From the NCBI GenBank assembly GCA_031277315.1, contig JAITMP010000015.1, positions 1 through 57,634 of the forward strand: a DNA stretch of 57,634 bases. The letters run 5' to 3'. The translations under genes were made by a program, and so were the position numbers. The notes beneath the pieces were generated by a model. That model searched no databases. It was not told the origin of the DNA and saw nothing but the letters and a program-made list of their open reading frames with translations. Shown here piece after piece: positions 28,385 through 37,932 of this stretch. Each line of letters begins with the position of its first letter. Position 1 is the first letter of the stretch. This DNA is from Zoogloeaceae bacterium. GTDB lineage: Bacteria > Pseudomonadota > Gammaproteobacteria > Burkholderiales > Rhodocyclaceae.

Positions 28385-31281
28385 GTTTCCTGCTTCTTCA
28401 GCATGGCGACAGCAAGGCCGAGAATCGCCGGCACCGCCAGCGCCAGCGGCCACAGCGAACCGGCCAGATCGGCGAAGCCGAGCGCCTTGTTGAACACGCC
28501 GCGACTGATGGTGAACATGTGGCTGGCCGGATAAATCTCGCCGATGACGCGGCCCGCGCCTTCCAGCGAGGACACCGGGTCGATCATGCCGCCGAACTGC
28601 GTCGCCGGCAAAATCGTGCCGATCATGGCGAAGAACAGCGCGGCGATCTGGCTCTTGGTGACCGCCGAAGCAAGCAACCCCATGCCGGTGGCGGCAAAGC
28701 AGAAAACCAGCGCCGCCAGCATCAGCATCGGAAAGCTGCCGGTAATCGGCACGCCGAACAGCGTGACGGCCAGCAGCGCCATGAGCAGGAAATTGAGCAT
28801 CGCGAGGCCGACATACGGCAGTTGTTTGCCGAGCAGGAATTCCGTGCGCGTGGCGGGCGTGACGTACAGATTGATGATCGAGCCCATTTCCTTTTCGCGC
28901 ACCACCGCCAGCGCCGTCAGCATGGCCGGAAACATCAGCAGCAACAGCGGAATCACCGCCGGCACCATCGCGGGCAGGCTGGCGACATCCGGGTTGTAGC
29001 GAAAGCGGCTTTCCACCGACACTTGCGCCGCGCCCGCGTTTGCGCCGCCGCGCCGCCGCGCTTGATCGGCCAGCCAGTGCTGGTGCATGCCTTGCAAATA
29101 ACCCTGCACGGTTTCGGCGCGCTGCGGCATGGCGCCGTCGAACCAGGCGCCGATCGCCACCGGCTTGCCGCGCAGCACGTCGCGGCCAAAGCCGGACGGA
29201 ATTTCAATCGCCAGCGCCAGTTCGCCGCTGCGCATGCGCCGATCAATGTCATCGTAATCCTTCAGCGGCGCGCGCTCGGTGAAATAAGTCGAACCGGAGA
29301 TGTCCAGTTGATAGCTCTGGCTTAGCGTGCTCTGGTCGCGGTCCAGCACGGCATAGCTCAGGTTGTTCACGTCGGTGCTGATGCCGAAGCCCATCACCAG
29401 CATCAAAATCAGCGAGCCGCCCAGCGCCATCGTCGCCCGCACCGGATCGCGCCGCACTTCCAGCGCCTCGCGCCACATGTAGCTGAACAGGCGCAGGAAG
29501 GAGAAGTACGGCAGGCGGGCGGGATGTGGCGGGATTGTTTGAACCCCATCCCCACCCTGGCCCTCCCCTTGAAGGGGAGGGGAATACTGCTCCCGCCGCC
29601 TTGAAGCCCTCCCCTTCAAGGGGAGGGTTGGGTGGGGATGGGGCTGATCTGACTGCGCCTCAATCGTTGGCTCAGCCGACTGAGCGGACTGGACACCCTC
29701 CCCCTCAGCCTCCACCAGATAGCTGATGAACGCCTCCTCCAGCGTCGTGGTGCCGCGTTTGGCGACGAGATTCGCGGGCGTGTCGCTGTCGAGCACTCGT
29801 CCCGCGTGCATCATCGACATGCGATCGCAGCGCTGCGCCTCGTTCATGAAGTGGGTAGAGATGAAGATCGTCACCCGGTCGCGGCGCGACAATTCCACCA
29901 GCAGCCGCCAGAAGGCGTCGCGTGCGACCGGGTCGACGCCGGAAGTCGGCTCGTCGAGGATCAGCAACTCGGGCTTGTGCACCATCGCCACCGCCAGCGA
30001 GAGCCGTTGCCGCATGCCCAGCGGCAGCGATTCCGGCAGCGCGTCCTGCACCTGCGTCAATTCAAAGCGCCCGGACATCTCTTGCACGCGGGCATTGATC
30101 TCGTCCGCCGGCACATGGAACAGGCGCGCGTGCAGCACCAGATTCTGCCGCACGGTCAACTCGCCATACAGCGAGAATGCCTGCGACATATAGCCGACGC
30201 GCTTGCGCGTCGCCATGTCGTGCGGATCGATTTCGTGGCCAAACAGCCAGGCGCGGCCCTCGCTGGCGGGCAGAAGGCCGGTGAGCATTTTCATGGTGGT
30301 CGATTTGCCGCAGCCGTTGCTGCCGAGAAAACCGAAAATCTCGCCGCGCCGGATGCGGAAACTGACATGATCCACGGCGGTGAAATCGCCGAAGCGCATC
30401 GTCAGCCCCTGCGCTTCGATGGCAATGTCATCATCAAGGCCGGCGGGCAGCGGCGGAATGGCCGCCGGCGCATAGCCGCGCTTTTTCTCCTCCGGCAGCA
30501 GCGCAATATAAGCGTCTTCGAGAGACTGGCTGTGCGTGTGTTCCAGCAATTGCGCCGGCGCGCCGGTCGCGCGCACCTTGCCGGCATCCATGACGACGAG
30601 CCAGTCGAAGCCCTGCGCTTCATCCATGTAGGCCGTCGCCACGATCACACTCAAGCCCGGATGCTGCTGGCGAATGCGCGTAATCAGCGACCAGAATTGC
30701 GCCCGCGCCAGCGGATCGACGCCGGTGGTCGGCTCATCCAGAATCAATAAATCGGGATCGTGAATCAACGCGCAGCACAGCCCGAGTTTCTGCTTCATGC
30801 CGCCGGACAATTTGCCGGCAGGCCGCGACAGAAATTTATTTAACCCCGTGCTCAGCGTAAGCTGATCGATGCGCCGCCGCCGTTCGGCGGCATCATGGCC
30901 GAACAGCCGCGCGAAGAATTGCAGGTTTTCTTCCACCGAAAGCGTCGGATAAAGATTTTTGCCCAGACCCTGCGGCATGTAGGCGATGCGCGGACACACG
31001 CGCTCACGATGGCGCGACCCGGCCATATCGCCGCCGAGCACCTCGACGCGGCCTTCCTGCACGGCGCGCGCGCCCGCGATCAGCGACAGCAAGCTGGATT
31101 TACCGACGCCATCCGGCCCGATCAGGCCCACCATGCAATCGGCCGGAATATCCAGCGTGATGCCGTCGAGCGCCAGCGTTTTGGCATAACGCAGACGGAC
31201 GTCTTGCAGGCGAACGACGCTATCCAAGCGCCCTCCTCCGCTCGCGGGGAAGGGCGGGGGAAGGGCTGGCGGCAACTTCAT
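28381..31281 (-). CDS. rbbA: RbbA-like double ATPase fused to an ABC-2 permease
   Basis: 966-residue protein. Two ABC ATPase domains come first: Walker A motifs GPDGVGKSS and GSNGCGKST, signatures [10 protein letters not shown] and [10 protein letters not shown], and two Walker B ([26 protein letters not shown]). An ABC-2 permease follows, with helix 1 near [20 protein letters not shown], a periplasmic domain, and [19 protein letters not shown] before the last helices. In Escherichia coli RbbA is annotated as ribosome-associated ATPase/putative transporter. The linker between ATPase and permease contains about 35 residues encoded by a palindromic repeat (29543-29643), and the N-terminal [15 protein letters not shown] also comes from GC-rich repeat-like DNA. 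The second ATPase signature has PLGMRQ rather than SGGMRQ. Start at 31281 lies 6 bases after the HlyD stop. Confidence 0.92.
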   Translation of the reverse strand: MKLPPALPPPFPASGGGRLDSVVRLQDVRLRYAKTLALDGITLDIPADCMVGLIGPDGVGKSSLLSLIAGARAVQEGRVEVLGGDMAGSRHRERVCPRIAYMPQGLGKNLYPTLSVEENLQFFARLFGHDAAERRRRIDQLTLSTGLNKFLSRPAGKLSGGMKQKLGLCCALIHDPDLLILDEPTTGVDPLARAQFWSLITRIRQQHPGLSVIVATAYMDEAQGFDWLVVMDAGKVRATGAPAQLLEHTHSQSLEDAYIALLPEEKKRGYAPAAIPPLPAGLDDDIAIEAQGLTMRFGDFTAVDHVSFRIRRGEIFGFLGSNGCGKSTTMKMLTGLLPASEGRAWLFGHEIDPHDMATRKRVGYMSQAFSLYGELTVRQNLVLHARLFHVPADEINARVQEMSGRFELTQVQDALPESLPLGMRQRLSLAVAMVHKPELLILDEPTSGVDPVARDAFWRLLVELSRRDRVTIFISTHFMNEAQRCDRMSMMHAGRVLDSDTPANLVAKRGTTTLEEAFISYLVEAEGEGVQSAQSAEPTIEAQSDQPHPHPTLPLKGRASRRREQYSPPLQGEGQGGDGVQTIPPHPARLPYFSFLRLFSYMWREALEVRRDPVRATMALGGSLILMLVMGFGISTDVNNLSYAVLDRDQSTLSQSYQLDISGSTYFTERAPLKDYDDIDRRMRSGELALAIEIPSGFGRDVLRGKPVAIGAWFDGAMPQRAETVQGYLQGMHQHWLADQARRRGGANAGAAQVSVESRFRYNPDVASLPAMVPAVIPLLLLMFPAMLTALAVVREKEMGSIINLYVTPATRTEFLLGKQLPYVGLAMLNFLLMALLAVTLFGVPITGSFPMLMLAALVFCFAATGMGLLASAVTKSQIAALFFAMIGTILPATQFGGMIDPVSSLEGAGRVIGEIYPASHMFTISRGVFNKALGFADLAGSLWPLALAVPAILGLAVAMLKKQET
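29543..29643. repeat. Palindromic repeat inserted in frame in rbbA
   Basis: The arms CCCCATCCCCACCC (29544-29557) and GGGTGGGGATGGGG (29630-29643) are exact inverted copies. Each arm is followed inward by a small perfect hairpin (CCCTCCCCTT/GAAGGGGAGGG type, at about 29560-29581 and 29607-29627). The element is in frame within the rbbA-like gene and codes for a low-complexity [12 protein letters not shown]...[10 protein letters not shown] linker on the minus strand. A related hairpin lies at 57312-57349. Confidence 0.85.
31228..31270. repeat. Degenerate GC-rich repeat at the rbbA 5' end
   Basis: A CCCTCCTCCGCTCGCGGGG hairpin followed by AAGGGCGGGGGAAGGG resembles the palindromic repeat at 29543-29643 and lies within codons 4-18 of the rbbA-like gene. 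Its relation to that family is judged by eye only. Confidence 0.4.
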
Positions 31282-31287
31282 CCACGG

Positions 31288-32355
31288 CTATTTCACCTGC
31301 ACCAACTGACTCAATTCCGGCGGCCAGGGTTGCGCGTCGTCCAGCCGGATCCAGGCGACGCCGGGCAAACCCGTCTTCACCTGATCCAGCCGGCTTTTCA
31401 GCAACGCTTCGTCGATGCGGGCGCGCACGCGGAACATCAGCTTCTGCCGCTCGCTGGCGGTTTCCACCGTCTTCGGCGTGAACTGCGCGGTATCGGCGAC
31501 GAAACTCACCCGCGCCGGAATCGCGATCTGCGGCGCGACATCCAGCACGATGCGCACTTCAGCGCCGAGCGCGATGCGGCCCGCCGCCGACTCGGGCACG
31601 AAGAAAGTCATGTACACGTCAGACAGATCAACCAGATTCAGCACCTTCCCGCCCGCGCCCAGCACTTCGCCGGCTTGCGCCAAGCGAAACTGTATGCGGC
31701 CGGCGCGCGGCGCTTTCAACTCACTGTCGGTCAGATCGGCATGGATGCGCTCGACCGTCGCCTGCGCCGCTTTCACCGACGCCTCGGCGCCCACCCGGCT
31801 GGCCTCGGCAGCGCGCACCGCCGCGTCCGACGCCGCCACCTGCGCGCTGGCCGCGTCCACCGCCGCTTGCGCGTTGCGGGCGCGGGCGCGGTCGTCATCG
31901 AGTTCCTGCATCGACGACGCGCCTTCCTTCGCCAGTATTTCCGAGCGCGTCAGGCGACGCCTGGCGGCATCCAGTTCGCTTTCGCGCTGAACCACCTGCG
32001 CTTGCGCCGCCGCACGCTCGCCTTGACGCGCCGCCACTTGCGCCTGCGCCTGCGCGACACTGGTGAGCGCCTGCTGAACCATGGCCTGCGCTTCGCGCGC
32101 CTGCGCGTTCAGCGTGTCGATCTGCATGCGCGCCAGCACCTGCCCGACCGTGACGAAATCGCCCTCCTGCACCAGAAGTTCGTCAACACGGCCCGCCTGC
32201 TTGGTGGCGACGTCGACTTCGGTCGCCTCAATGCGGCCATTGCCGCTGACAAACCCCTCTCCGGGGCCGGCGGGCTGACTGGCTTTCCAAACCCATATGC
32301 CCGCCGCGATCAGGACAATCGCCGCCAGCAAGGGTATCCATTTCTTTTTTGGCAT
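31288..32355 (-). CDS. HlyD-family periplasmic adaptor
   Basis: Membrane-fusion protein of 355 residues (YhiI-like). One N-terminal helix ([18 protein letters not shown]), a biotinyl-lipoyl half-motif ([20 protein letters not shown]), a long alanine/glutamine-rich alpha-hairpin (about 85-215, coiled coil), the second lipoyl half ([19 protein letters not shown]) and a beta-barrel. It links the inner-membrane RbbA/YhhJ-type transporter to the outer-membrane channel. GAGG lies 11 bases upstream of the ATG. It is separated from the upstream channel gene by 70 bases without a clear promoter. Confidence 0.93.
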   Translation of the reverse strand: MPKKKWIPLLAAIVLIAAGIWVWKASQPAGPGEGFVSGNGRIEATEVDVATKQAGRVDELLVQEGDFVTVGQVLARMQIDTLNAQAREAQAMVQQALTSVAQAQAQVAARQGERAAAQAQVVQRESELDAARRRLTRSEILAKEGASSMQELDDDRARARNAQAAVDAASAQVAASDAAVRAAEASRVGAEASVKAAQATVERIHADLTDSELKAPRAGRIQFRLAQAGEVLGAGGKVLNLVDLSDVYMTFFVPESAAGRIALGAEVRIVLDVAPQIAIPARVSFVADTAQFTPKTVETASERQKLMFRVRARIDEALLKSRLDQVKTGLPGVAWIRLDDAQPWPPELSQLVQVK

Positions 32356-32425
32356 GATGTTGTTACCTCAATGATTCGTGCACTTTTGCGTTCCGGAAAA
32401 AGAGTTTCTGCGGAGAGGGGCTGCG

Positions 32426-33853
32426 TTATTCCACGCTCTCCAGCGCCCTGGCGCCGCCGCCCAGCGCCGAAAATACCGCCAGGCGCGCCGACAGCAGCGC
32501 GCGCTGCGTCTGCACCCGCTGCTGCTCCGCATTCAACAAATCCCGCTCCGCATCGAGCACTTCAAGAAAGGTGGACGAGCCCGCGTCGTAGCGCAGCTTG
32601 GCCAGCCGCGCGCGCTCGCGCTGCCCGGTCAGGGCTTCTTCCTGCACCTGCAACTGCCGCGTCAGCCACTGGCGCGCGGCCAGTGCGTCGGCCACGTCGC
32701 GGAACGCGCCCTGTATGGTTTTTTCATAATTCGCCAGCGCCGCCGCCTCGCGCATCTTGGCTGCGTCCAGACCGGCTTGCAGGCGGCCGGCGGTAAAGAT
32801 CGGCACCGATATGCTGGGCGCCCATGTCCAGGCGCGGCTGCCGGAACTGAACAGGCCGCTGAGTTCGGCGCTGGCGGTGCCGATGCTGCCGGTGAGCGCG
32901 ATGCGCGGAAAGAAGGCCGCGCGCGCGGCGGCCACATTCGCCTGCGCAGCGAACAGGTCGCGCTCGGCGGCAAGGATGTCCGGCCGGGCGGTAAGCAATT
33001 CGGACGGCAGGCTGGCACCCACTTCCGCCACCGAAACCGCATTCAATCCTGGCAGCATATCGCCCTGAAGCATGTCATCGATTGAAACGCCGGCCAGCAA
33101 AGCCAGTCCGTTCGCCTGCTGCGCGCGCAGTTGTTCCAGTTGCGCGAGCAGCGCATCGGCCTGCGTGGACAGCACGCGCACTTGCTCCAGATCGAAGCGC
33201 GAGGCGGACCCCACCTCGAAGCGGCGGGTGAAGATGCGCAGCGTTTCCGCGCGGCTGACAACCTCGGTGCGCGCCAGCGCCAGCCGCTCCTCCAGTTCCA
33301 GCAGGCCAAGCCAGCCTTGCGCGACCTGATTGAACAGCGACAGCGTCGCGGCGCGGCGCATTTCATCAGCGGAGAAATAGCTTTGCAAGGCCGCCTCGTT
33401 GAGGCTGCGCACCCTGCCCCACAGATCGAGTTCCCACTGATCCAGCCCGACGCCGACCTGATACTGGCTGGTGAGCATGGAGCGGCCGGAGAGGTTGATG
33501 TCACCCGGCGTGCGCGCCCGGTTGCCGTTCGCCGACGCGCCAATCGTCGGAAACAGGTCGGCGCGCTGAATGCCCCATGCCGCGCGCGCCTCTTCCACCC
33601 GCAGCGCGGCGATGCGCAGATCGCGGTTGTTCTCCAGCGCCAGCGTCATCAGCTTGTGCAGACGCGGGTCCGGCACGGCTTGCGCCCAGGCGATGTCGGG
33701 CGCCGCTGCCACTGAACTCGCGCCGGTATCTTGCGGATAGCTGGATGGCACGGGCAACGCCGGCAGGCTGGAATCGAGGAAAGGCGCCATGCCGCAGCCT
33801 TGCATGGCGCTCATGCAGACGAACCAGGGCAAGAGAAGCCATTTTTGACGCAT
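32426..33853 (-). CDS. Outer-membrane efflux lipoprotein (NodT/TolC type)
   Basis: RND-type outer-membrane factor of 475 residues. Start at 33853 gives MRQKWLLLPWFVCMSAMQGC, a lipoprotein signal with lipobox SAMQ before Cys20; GGGCGGGG lies just upstream. An alternative ATG at 33895 would add 14 residues. Two OEP repeats are visible, each with long helices and the loop pattern (LFPTIGASANGNRA, FFPRIALTGSIGTA). It provides the exit duct for the export system and is the first gene of that operon. The upstream AT-rich stretch with TAAAAT on the minus strand (33925-33930) may be a -10 element. Confidence 0.92.
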   Translation of the reverse strand: MRQKWLLLPWFVCMSAMQGCGMAPFLDSSLPALPVPSSYPQDTGASSVAAAPDIAWAQAVPDPRLHKLMTLALENNRDLRIAALRVEEARAAWGIQRADLFPTIGASANGNRARTPGDINLSGRSMLTSQYQVGVGLDQWELDLWGRVRSLNEAALQSYFSADEMRRAATLSLFNQVAQGWLGLLELEERLALARTEVVSRAETLRIFTRRFEVGSASRFDLEQVRVLSTQADALLAQLEQLRAQQANGLALLAGVSIDDMLQGDMLPGLNAVSVAEVGASLPSELLTARPDILAAERDLFAAQANVAAARAAFFPRIALTGSIGTASAELSGLFSSGSRAWTWAPSISVPIFTAGRLQAGLDAAKMREAAALANYEKTIQGAFRDVADALAARQWLTRQLQVQEEALTGQRERARLAKLRYDAGSSTFLEVLDAERDLLNAEQQRVQTQRALLSARLAVFSALGGGARALESVE

Positions 33854-34042
33854 GCCCCGCCCTGGCGCGGCGAACGGCGTTTTGAATTCGGTCATTCTTG
33901 AACCCGGCCGGAGTGAATACGGATATTTTAAGGTATGCGAAGGCGTAAAGAGCGCGCAGGACATCGACGCCTGCGCGCATCCGCGCATTGTGCCTGCCCC
34001 GATTCGCGCTTCTCCGCAACCGGTTTGACGCCCCGCGCCGAA

Positions 34043-34071
34043 TTGCAAAGTCCCTGATTTTGACGGATAAT
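34043..34071 (+). promoter_or_regulatory. Sigma-70 promoter of rpmE
   Basis: TTGCAA (34043-34048) and GATAAT (34066-34071) with a 17-base spacer, 61 bases before the rpmE ATG. This is the best-matching promoter I found by eye in the window. It lies in the 279-base divergent gap 33854-34132, which also must carry the promoter of the efflux operon. Confidence 0.7.
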
Positions 34072-34132
34072 GCGCCCCTTTTCAGGCGCGGCCTGCCGGT
34101 GTTTGCCGCTCCCCATTCGACAGAGGAATCCC

Positions 34133-34351
34133 ATGAAAGCCGATATTCATCCGAGCTACGCCGAAATCGAGGTGACCTGTAGCTGCGGCAACAAGTTCAA
34201 AACCGCCTCCACCAGCGGCAAGCCGCTGCATATCGAAGTCTGCTCCGCCTGCCACCCGTTCTACACCGGCAAGCAGAAGATCGTCGACACCGCCGGCCGC
34301 GTCGAGCGCTTCCGCCAGAAGTACGGCGTCAAGAAGCAGGCTGCCGCCTGA
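34133..34351 (+). CDS. rpmE: 50S ribosomal protein L31
   Basis: 72-residue ribosomal protein of the zinc-binding (C+) class: Cys16 and Cys18 (VTCSCGNKF) and the later [12 protein letters not shown] pair. Start supported by AGAGGAAT upstream. It has its own promoter and terminator, so it is monocistronic. The C+ form serves as a zinc store in many bacteria. Confidence 0.97.
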   Translation: MKADIHPSYAEIEVTCSCGNKFKTASTSGKPLHIEVCSACHPFYTGKQKIVDTAGRVERFRQKYGVKKQAAA

Positions 34352-34392
34352 GCATTCCGGCCGGTTTTCCCGTTTCCGGGATGAAGCGAAAA

Positions 34393-34414
34393 GGCAGCCG
34401 CGGCTGCCTTTTTT
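34393..34414 (+). terminator. Intrinsic terminator of rpmE
   Basis: GGCAGCCG (34393-34400) pairs directly with CGGCTGCC (34401-34408), preceded by AAAA and followed by TTTTTT (34409-34414). A textbook Rho-independent terminator 41 bases after the rpmE stop. Confidence 0.9.
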
Positions 34415-34487
34415 GCTTTGCGCTATCCCTGTTTCCCTTTCGGTAGAATCTTCCCCCAGCGCCCACCACCATCAGCCTCTTCGCCGG

Positions 34488-36161
34488 ATGCCCTTGCCGC
34501 GCCTGTCCCTTCGCCTGCCTTTTGCCTTCCCGCCGCGCGGCGGCGTGCTGATTGCGCTCTGCGTCCTGTATCTGTTGCCCGGACTCTTCGGCCACGACCC
34601 CTGGAAAGGCGACGATCTCACGCATTTCGGCGTCGCCTATTCCATGCTCGAAGACGGCCACTGGCTGACGCCGCATCTGGCCGGGGAACTCTGGCTGGAC
34701 ACGCCGCCGCTGTATCACTGGACGGCGGCGCTGCTCGGCTGGCTGTTCGGTTCCGCGCTGCCCATCCTGCCCTTGCATGACGCGGCGCGGCTGGCGACCG
34801 GCCTCTACGCCGGCATTTTCATCGCCTGCCTGGCCGGCGCGGCGCGGCTCTGGAACGGGCCGGAAGCGGCGCGCGGCGCGGCCCTGGTCGCCATCGGCTG
34901 TCTGGGCCTGCTGGTGCATGCCCACGAAACCCAGCCGGCAATCGCCTTTCTCGCCGCCGCCGCCGGCTTTTACTACGGGCTGGCGCTACTGCCGCGGCAG
35001 CCCTTGCGCGGCGGCGCGGCGGCCGGCGTCGCGCTCGGCCTCAGCTTTCTCGCCGTCGGGCTGGGGGCGCTCGTCATGCTCGGCCCCATGCTGGCGCTGT
35101 TGCCGCTGCTCTCGCCCGAATTGCGCGCGGCGCAAGCGCGGCGCGGCCTGTCCACGGCGCTGGCCCTGACGCTGGCCCTGGCGCTGGCGCTCATTTTGGC
35201 GGCGGCGCTGACGCTCGTCTGGCCGCTCGCGCTGTACTGGCTGGAGCCAGCCGCTTTCCATCTCTGGTGGACGCGCGAAATAGCCGATCTGGATATCAAC
35301 GCCAATCCGCTGCGCACGCTCTGGAATTTCCTCAAGCTGCTGGGCTGGTTCGCCTGGCCGGCGCTGCCGCTGGCGCTGTGGACGCTGTGGCGGGAGCGGC
35401 GCCGGCTGGCCGAGCCGCGCCACCTCATCCCGCTCGTCTCATTCCTGATCCTGCTCGCCGCGCAAAGCCTGTTCGCCGATCCGCGCGGCCTCGCCGCCCT
35501 GCCGCTGCTGCCGCCGCTGGTGTTGCTGGCGGCGCCGGCCACGCTGTCGCTGCGGCGCGGCGCGGCCAACGCCTTCGACTGGTTCGGCATGATGACGTTC
35601 ACATTGCTGGCCGGGCTGGTCTGGCTCGGCTGGCTGGCCATGGTTTCCGGCGTGCCGGCGCAGATCGCCAAAAACCTGCGCCGTCTGGAACCGGGCTTCG
35701 TCGCCGCCTTCTCGCCGCTTGCTTTCGTCATCGCGGCGGGCATCAGCCTCGCCTGGCTGTGGCTGATTTTCGCCAGCCCGCGCGCGCCGCAGCGCAGCGC
35801 CGTTCACTGGGCCGCCGGGGTGACGCTCTGCTGGGGGCTGCTGATGGCCCTCTGGCTGCCCGCCATCGACTACGACCGCAGTTACCGCGCCGTGGCCGTC
35901 TCGCTGAAAGCGGCCCTGCCCGCGCAGCACGGCTGCATCATCGGCCACGGCCTGGGCAGCCCCCAGCGCGCCGCCTTCCACTACTTCGCCGGAATCAAAA
36001 CCGTGCGGGAAGGCCGCCGCGCCGCGTCATGCCATTTGTATTTGGCGGAAGGCGGCGCGCGCAGGGAAGTTCCGCCGCCCGGCGCGGGCTGGCGCAAAAT
36101 CTGGGAAGGCGGCCGCCCCAGCGACCGCAACGAACGCTTCAGGCTCTACGCCAAACCGTAA
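34488..36161 (+). CDS. GT83-type membrane glycosyltransferase (ArnT-like)
   Basis: Polytopic inner-membrane protein of 557 residues with about 11 helices, of the PMT/ArnT family that moves a sugar from a polyprenyl-phosphate carrier to an acceptor in the periplasm. The first loop shows the family acidic pair and follow-on motif: GHDPWKGDDLTHFG, then DGHWLTPHLAGELWLDTPPLYHW, parallel to the GDWLVPRLNG...KPPLLYW block of ArnT. The C-terminal 80 residues are soluble. Start at 34488 (MPLPRLSLRL) is preferred because the longer frame begins inside the rpmE terminator T-run; TAGAAT at 34444-34449 may be its -10. Pgi follows after five bases. Lipid A modification is possible but unproven. Confidence 0.85.
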   Translation: MPLPRLSLRLPFAFPPRGGVLIALCVLYLLPGLFGHDPWKGDDLTHFGVAYSMLEDGHWLTPHLAGELWLDTPPLYHWTAALLGWLFGSALPILPLHDAARLATGLYAGIFIACLAGAARLWNGPEAARGAALVAIGCLGLLVHAHETQPAIAFLAAAAGFYYGLALLPRQPLRGGAAAGVALGLSFLAVGLGALVMLGPMLALLPLLSPELRAAQARRGLSTALALTLALALALILAAALTLVWPLALYWLEPAAFHLWWTREIADLDINANPLRTLWNFLKLLGWFAWPALPLALWTLWRERRRLAEPRHLIPLVSFLILLAAQSLFADPRGLAALPLLPPLVLLAAPATLSLRRGAANAFDWFGMMTFTLLAGLVWLGWLAMVSGVPAQIAKNLRRLEPGFVAAFSPLAFVIAAGISLAWLWLIFASPRAPQRSAVHWAAGVTLCWGLLMALWLPAIDYDRSYRAVAVSLKAALPAQHGCIIGHGLGSPQRAAFHYFAGIKTVREGRRAASCHLYLAEGGARREVPPPGAGWRKIWEGGRPSDRNERFRLYAKP

Positions 36162-36166
36162 CTGAC

Positions 36167-37801
36167 ATGACGCCCCTCACGCAGACACCGCAATGGCAGG
36201 CGCTCGCCGCCCATCGGGAGATGATCGGGACGCGGCACCTGAACGATTTTTTCGCCGCCGATCCGCAACGCTTCGATCGGCTGAGCCTGCGCTGCGGCGA
36301 TCTGCTGGCGGATTTTTCCAAGCAGCGCGTCAACGCCGACACGCTCGCCCTGCTCGTCGCGCTGGCCGAAGCGCGTGATCTCTCCGGCTTCCTGCGCCGC
36401 ATGCGCGCGGGCGAGGCCATCAACACGACGGAAAACCGCGCCGCCCTGCACATCGCGCTCCGCGCCGAGCGGCCTTGCCATGTCGACGGCAAGGATGTCC
36501 TGCCGGATGTGCGCGCCACCCGCGCCCGCATGCGCGCAGTGAGCGACGCGATCCGCGCCGGCGTCTGGCGGGGCAGCGGCGGCCATGCGATCAATGCCAT
36601 CGTCAATCTCGGCGTCGGCGGTTCCGACCTCGGCCCGCGCATGGCCGCGCAGGCGCTCGGCGCCCATGCCAATGTCAATGCCGGTGCAAAACTGAAAACG
36701 CGCTTCGTCGCCAATCTCGACCCGGCCGAGTTCGCCGACACGGTGCGCGATCTCGACCCGGCGCGCACGCTGTTCATCGTTTCATCAAAAACATTCACGA
36801 CGCAGGAAACCCTCGCCAACGCCCGCGCCGCCAAAACATGGCTCGGCGCGGCGGCCGATCCGGCGCGGCATTTCCTCGCCGTCAGCAACAACATCCCGGC
36901 GGCGCAGGCTTTCGGCATACCGGCGCAAAACTGCTTCGCCCTGCCGGAATGGGTCGGCGGGCGCTTCTCGCTCTGGTCGGCCATCGGCCTGCCGCTCGCC
37001 TGCGCCATCGGCATGGACGCTTTCGAGGCCATGCTCGCCGGCGCGCGCGAGATGGACGATCATTTTTTCTCCGCGCCCCTGAGCGAAAACCTGCCGGTGA
37101 CGATGGCGCTCATCGGCCTGTGGAATACCGACTTCCTCGGCGCCGGATCGCTCGCCATTCTCCCCTACGCCCATCGCCTCGCGCTGCTGCCGGCGTATTT
37201 GCAGCAGCTTGAGATGGAAAGCAACGGCAAGCGCGTCACGCTGGATGGCCGCAATGTTGGCTGCGCCACCGCGCCCATCGTCTGGGGCGCCGCCGGATCA
37301 ATCGGTCAGCATGCCTTCCACCAGCTTCTGTATCAGGGCACGCGAACCGTGCCCATCGACTTCATCGTCCCGCTCGGCGACGCCGGCCCGGAACAGTCCG
37401 CGCTGGTCGCCAACGCACTGGCGCAAAGCGCCGCCCTGATGCGCGGACAATCGCCGGAAGCGGCGCGCCGCCAATTGCTCGCCGCCGGAAAACCGCAAGC
37501 CGAAGCGGATCGCCTGACGCCGCATCTCGCCTGCCCCGGCAACCAGCCGAGCACCACGCTGCTGCTGCCGCGACTGACGCCGCGCGCGCTCGGCAGCCTG
37601 ATCGCCCTCTACGAACACAAGGTCGCGGCGCAAGGCTGCCTGTGGGACATCAACAGCTTCGATCAATGGGGCGTCGAATATGGCAAACAGATGGGGCGCG
37701 AAATACAGCCGCGGCTGAACGGCAAACAAGACGATGACAATAACATCGACGCCTCCAGCGCCGGCCTGCTGGCCGCCATCCGCGCCATGCGGAAATCTTG
37801 A
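36167..37801 (+). CDS. pgi: Glucose-6-phosphate isomerase
   Basis: Cytoplasmic enzyme of 544 residues interconverting glucose-6-phosphate and fructose-6-phosphate. Both PROSITE-type signatures are present: the first as LGVGGSDLGPRM with FIVSSKTFTTQET, the second as the late GCLWDINSFDQWGVEYGKQ; the catalytic glutamate and histidine lie in QQLEMESNGKRV and GQHAFHQLLYQGT. The open frame continues far upstream but only as a shadow of the glycosyltransferase; the ATG at 36167, five bases after its stop, is the natural start. A CG hairpin without a T-run (37811-37825) follows the stop. Confidence 0.96.
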   Translation: MTPLTQTPQWQALAAHREMIGTRHLNDFFAADPQRFDRLSLRCGDLLADFSKQRVNADTLALLVALAEARDLSGFLRRMRAGEAINTTENRAALHIALRAERPCHVDGKDVLPDVRATRARMRAVSDAIRAGVWRGSGGHAINAIVNLGVGGSDLGPRMAAQALGAHANVNAGAKLKTRFVANLDPAEFADTVRDLDPARTLFIVSSKTFTTQETLANARAAKTWLGAAADPARHFLAVSNNIPAAQAFGIPAQNCFALPEWVGGRFSLWSAIGLPLACAIGMDAFEAMLAGAREMDDHFFSAPLSENLPVTMALIGLWNTDFLGAGSLAILPYAHRLALLPAYLQQLEMESNGKRVTLDGRNVGCATAPIVWGAAGSIGQHAFHQLLYQGTRTVPIDFIVPLGDAGPEQSALVANALAQSAALMRGQSPEAARRQLLAAGKPQAEADRLTPHLACPGNQPSTTLLLPRLTPRALGSLIALYEHKVAAQGCLWDINSFDQWGVEYGKQMGREIQPRLNGKQDDDNNIDASSAGLLAAIRAMRKS

Positions 37802-37825
37802 CGACGCCCCGCCGCGTCACGCGGC

Positions 37826-37861
37826 ATGCGTTGCCCGATGCGTTGCCCAATGCGTTGCCCG
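37826..37861 (+). repeat. Three 12-base tandem repeats
   Basis: ATGCGTTGCCCG at 37826-37837, ATGCGTTGCCCA at 37838-37849 and ATGCGTTGCCCG at 37850-37861, in the 131-base gap between pgi and the DUF2863 gene. A TAGAAT hexamer at 37889-37894 is a candidate -10 for the next gene. Confidence 0.9.
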
Positions 37862-37932
37862 ATCAGCCCTGAAGCGCGCCGGAGCGGGTAGAATCCGGCT
37901 CCCGCCCGTGAAATGTCCGTGAGAACTCCGCC

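Noticed and set aside
35267-36166. 300-codon upstream extension of pgi
   Set aside because: Runs through the glycosyltransferase gene in another frame and has no resemblance to isomerases; true start is 36167.
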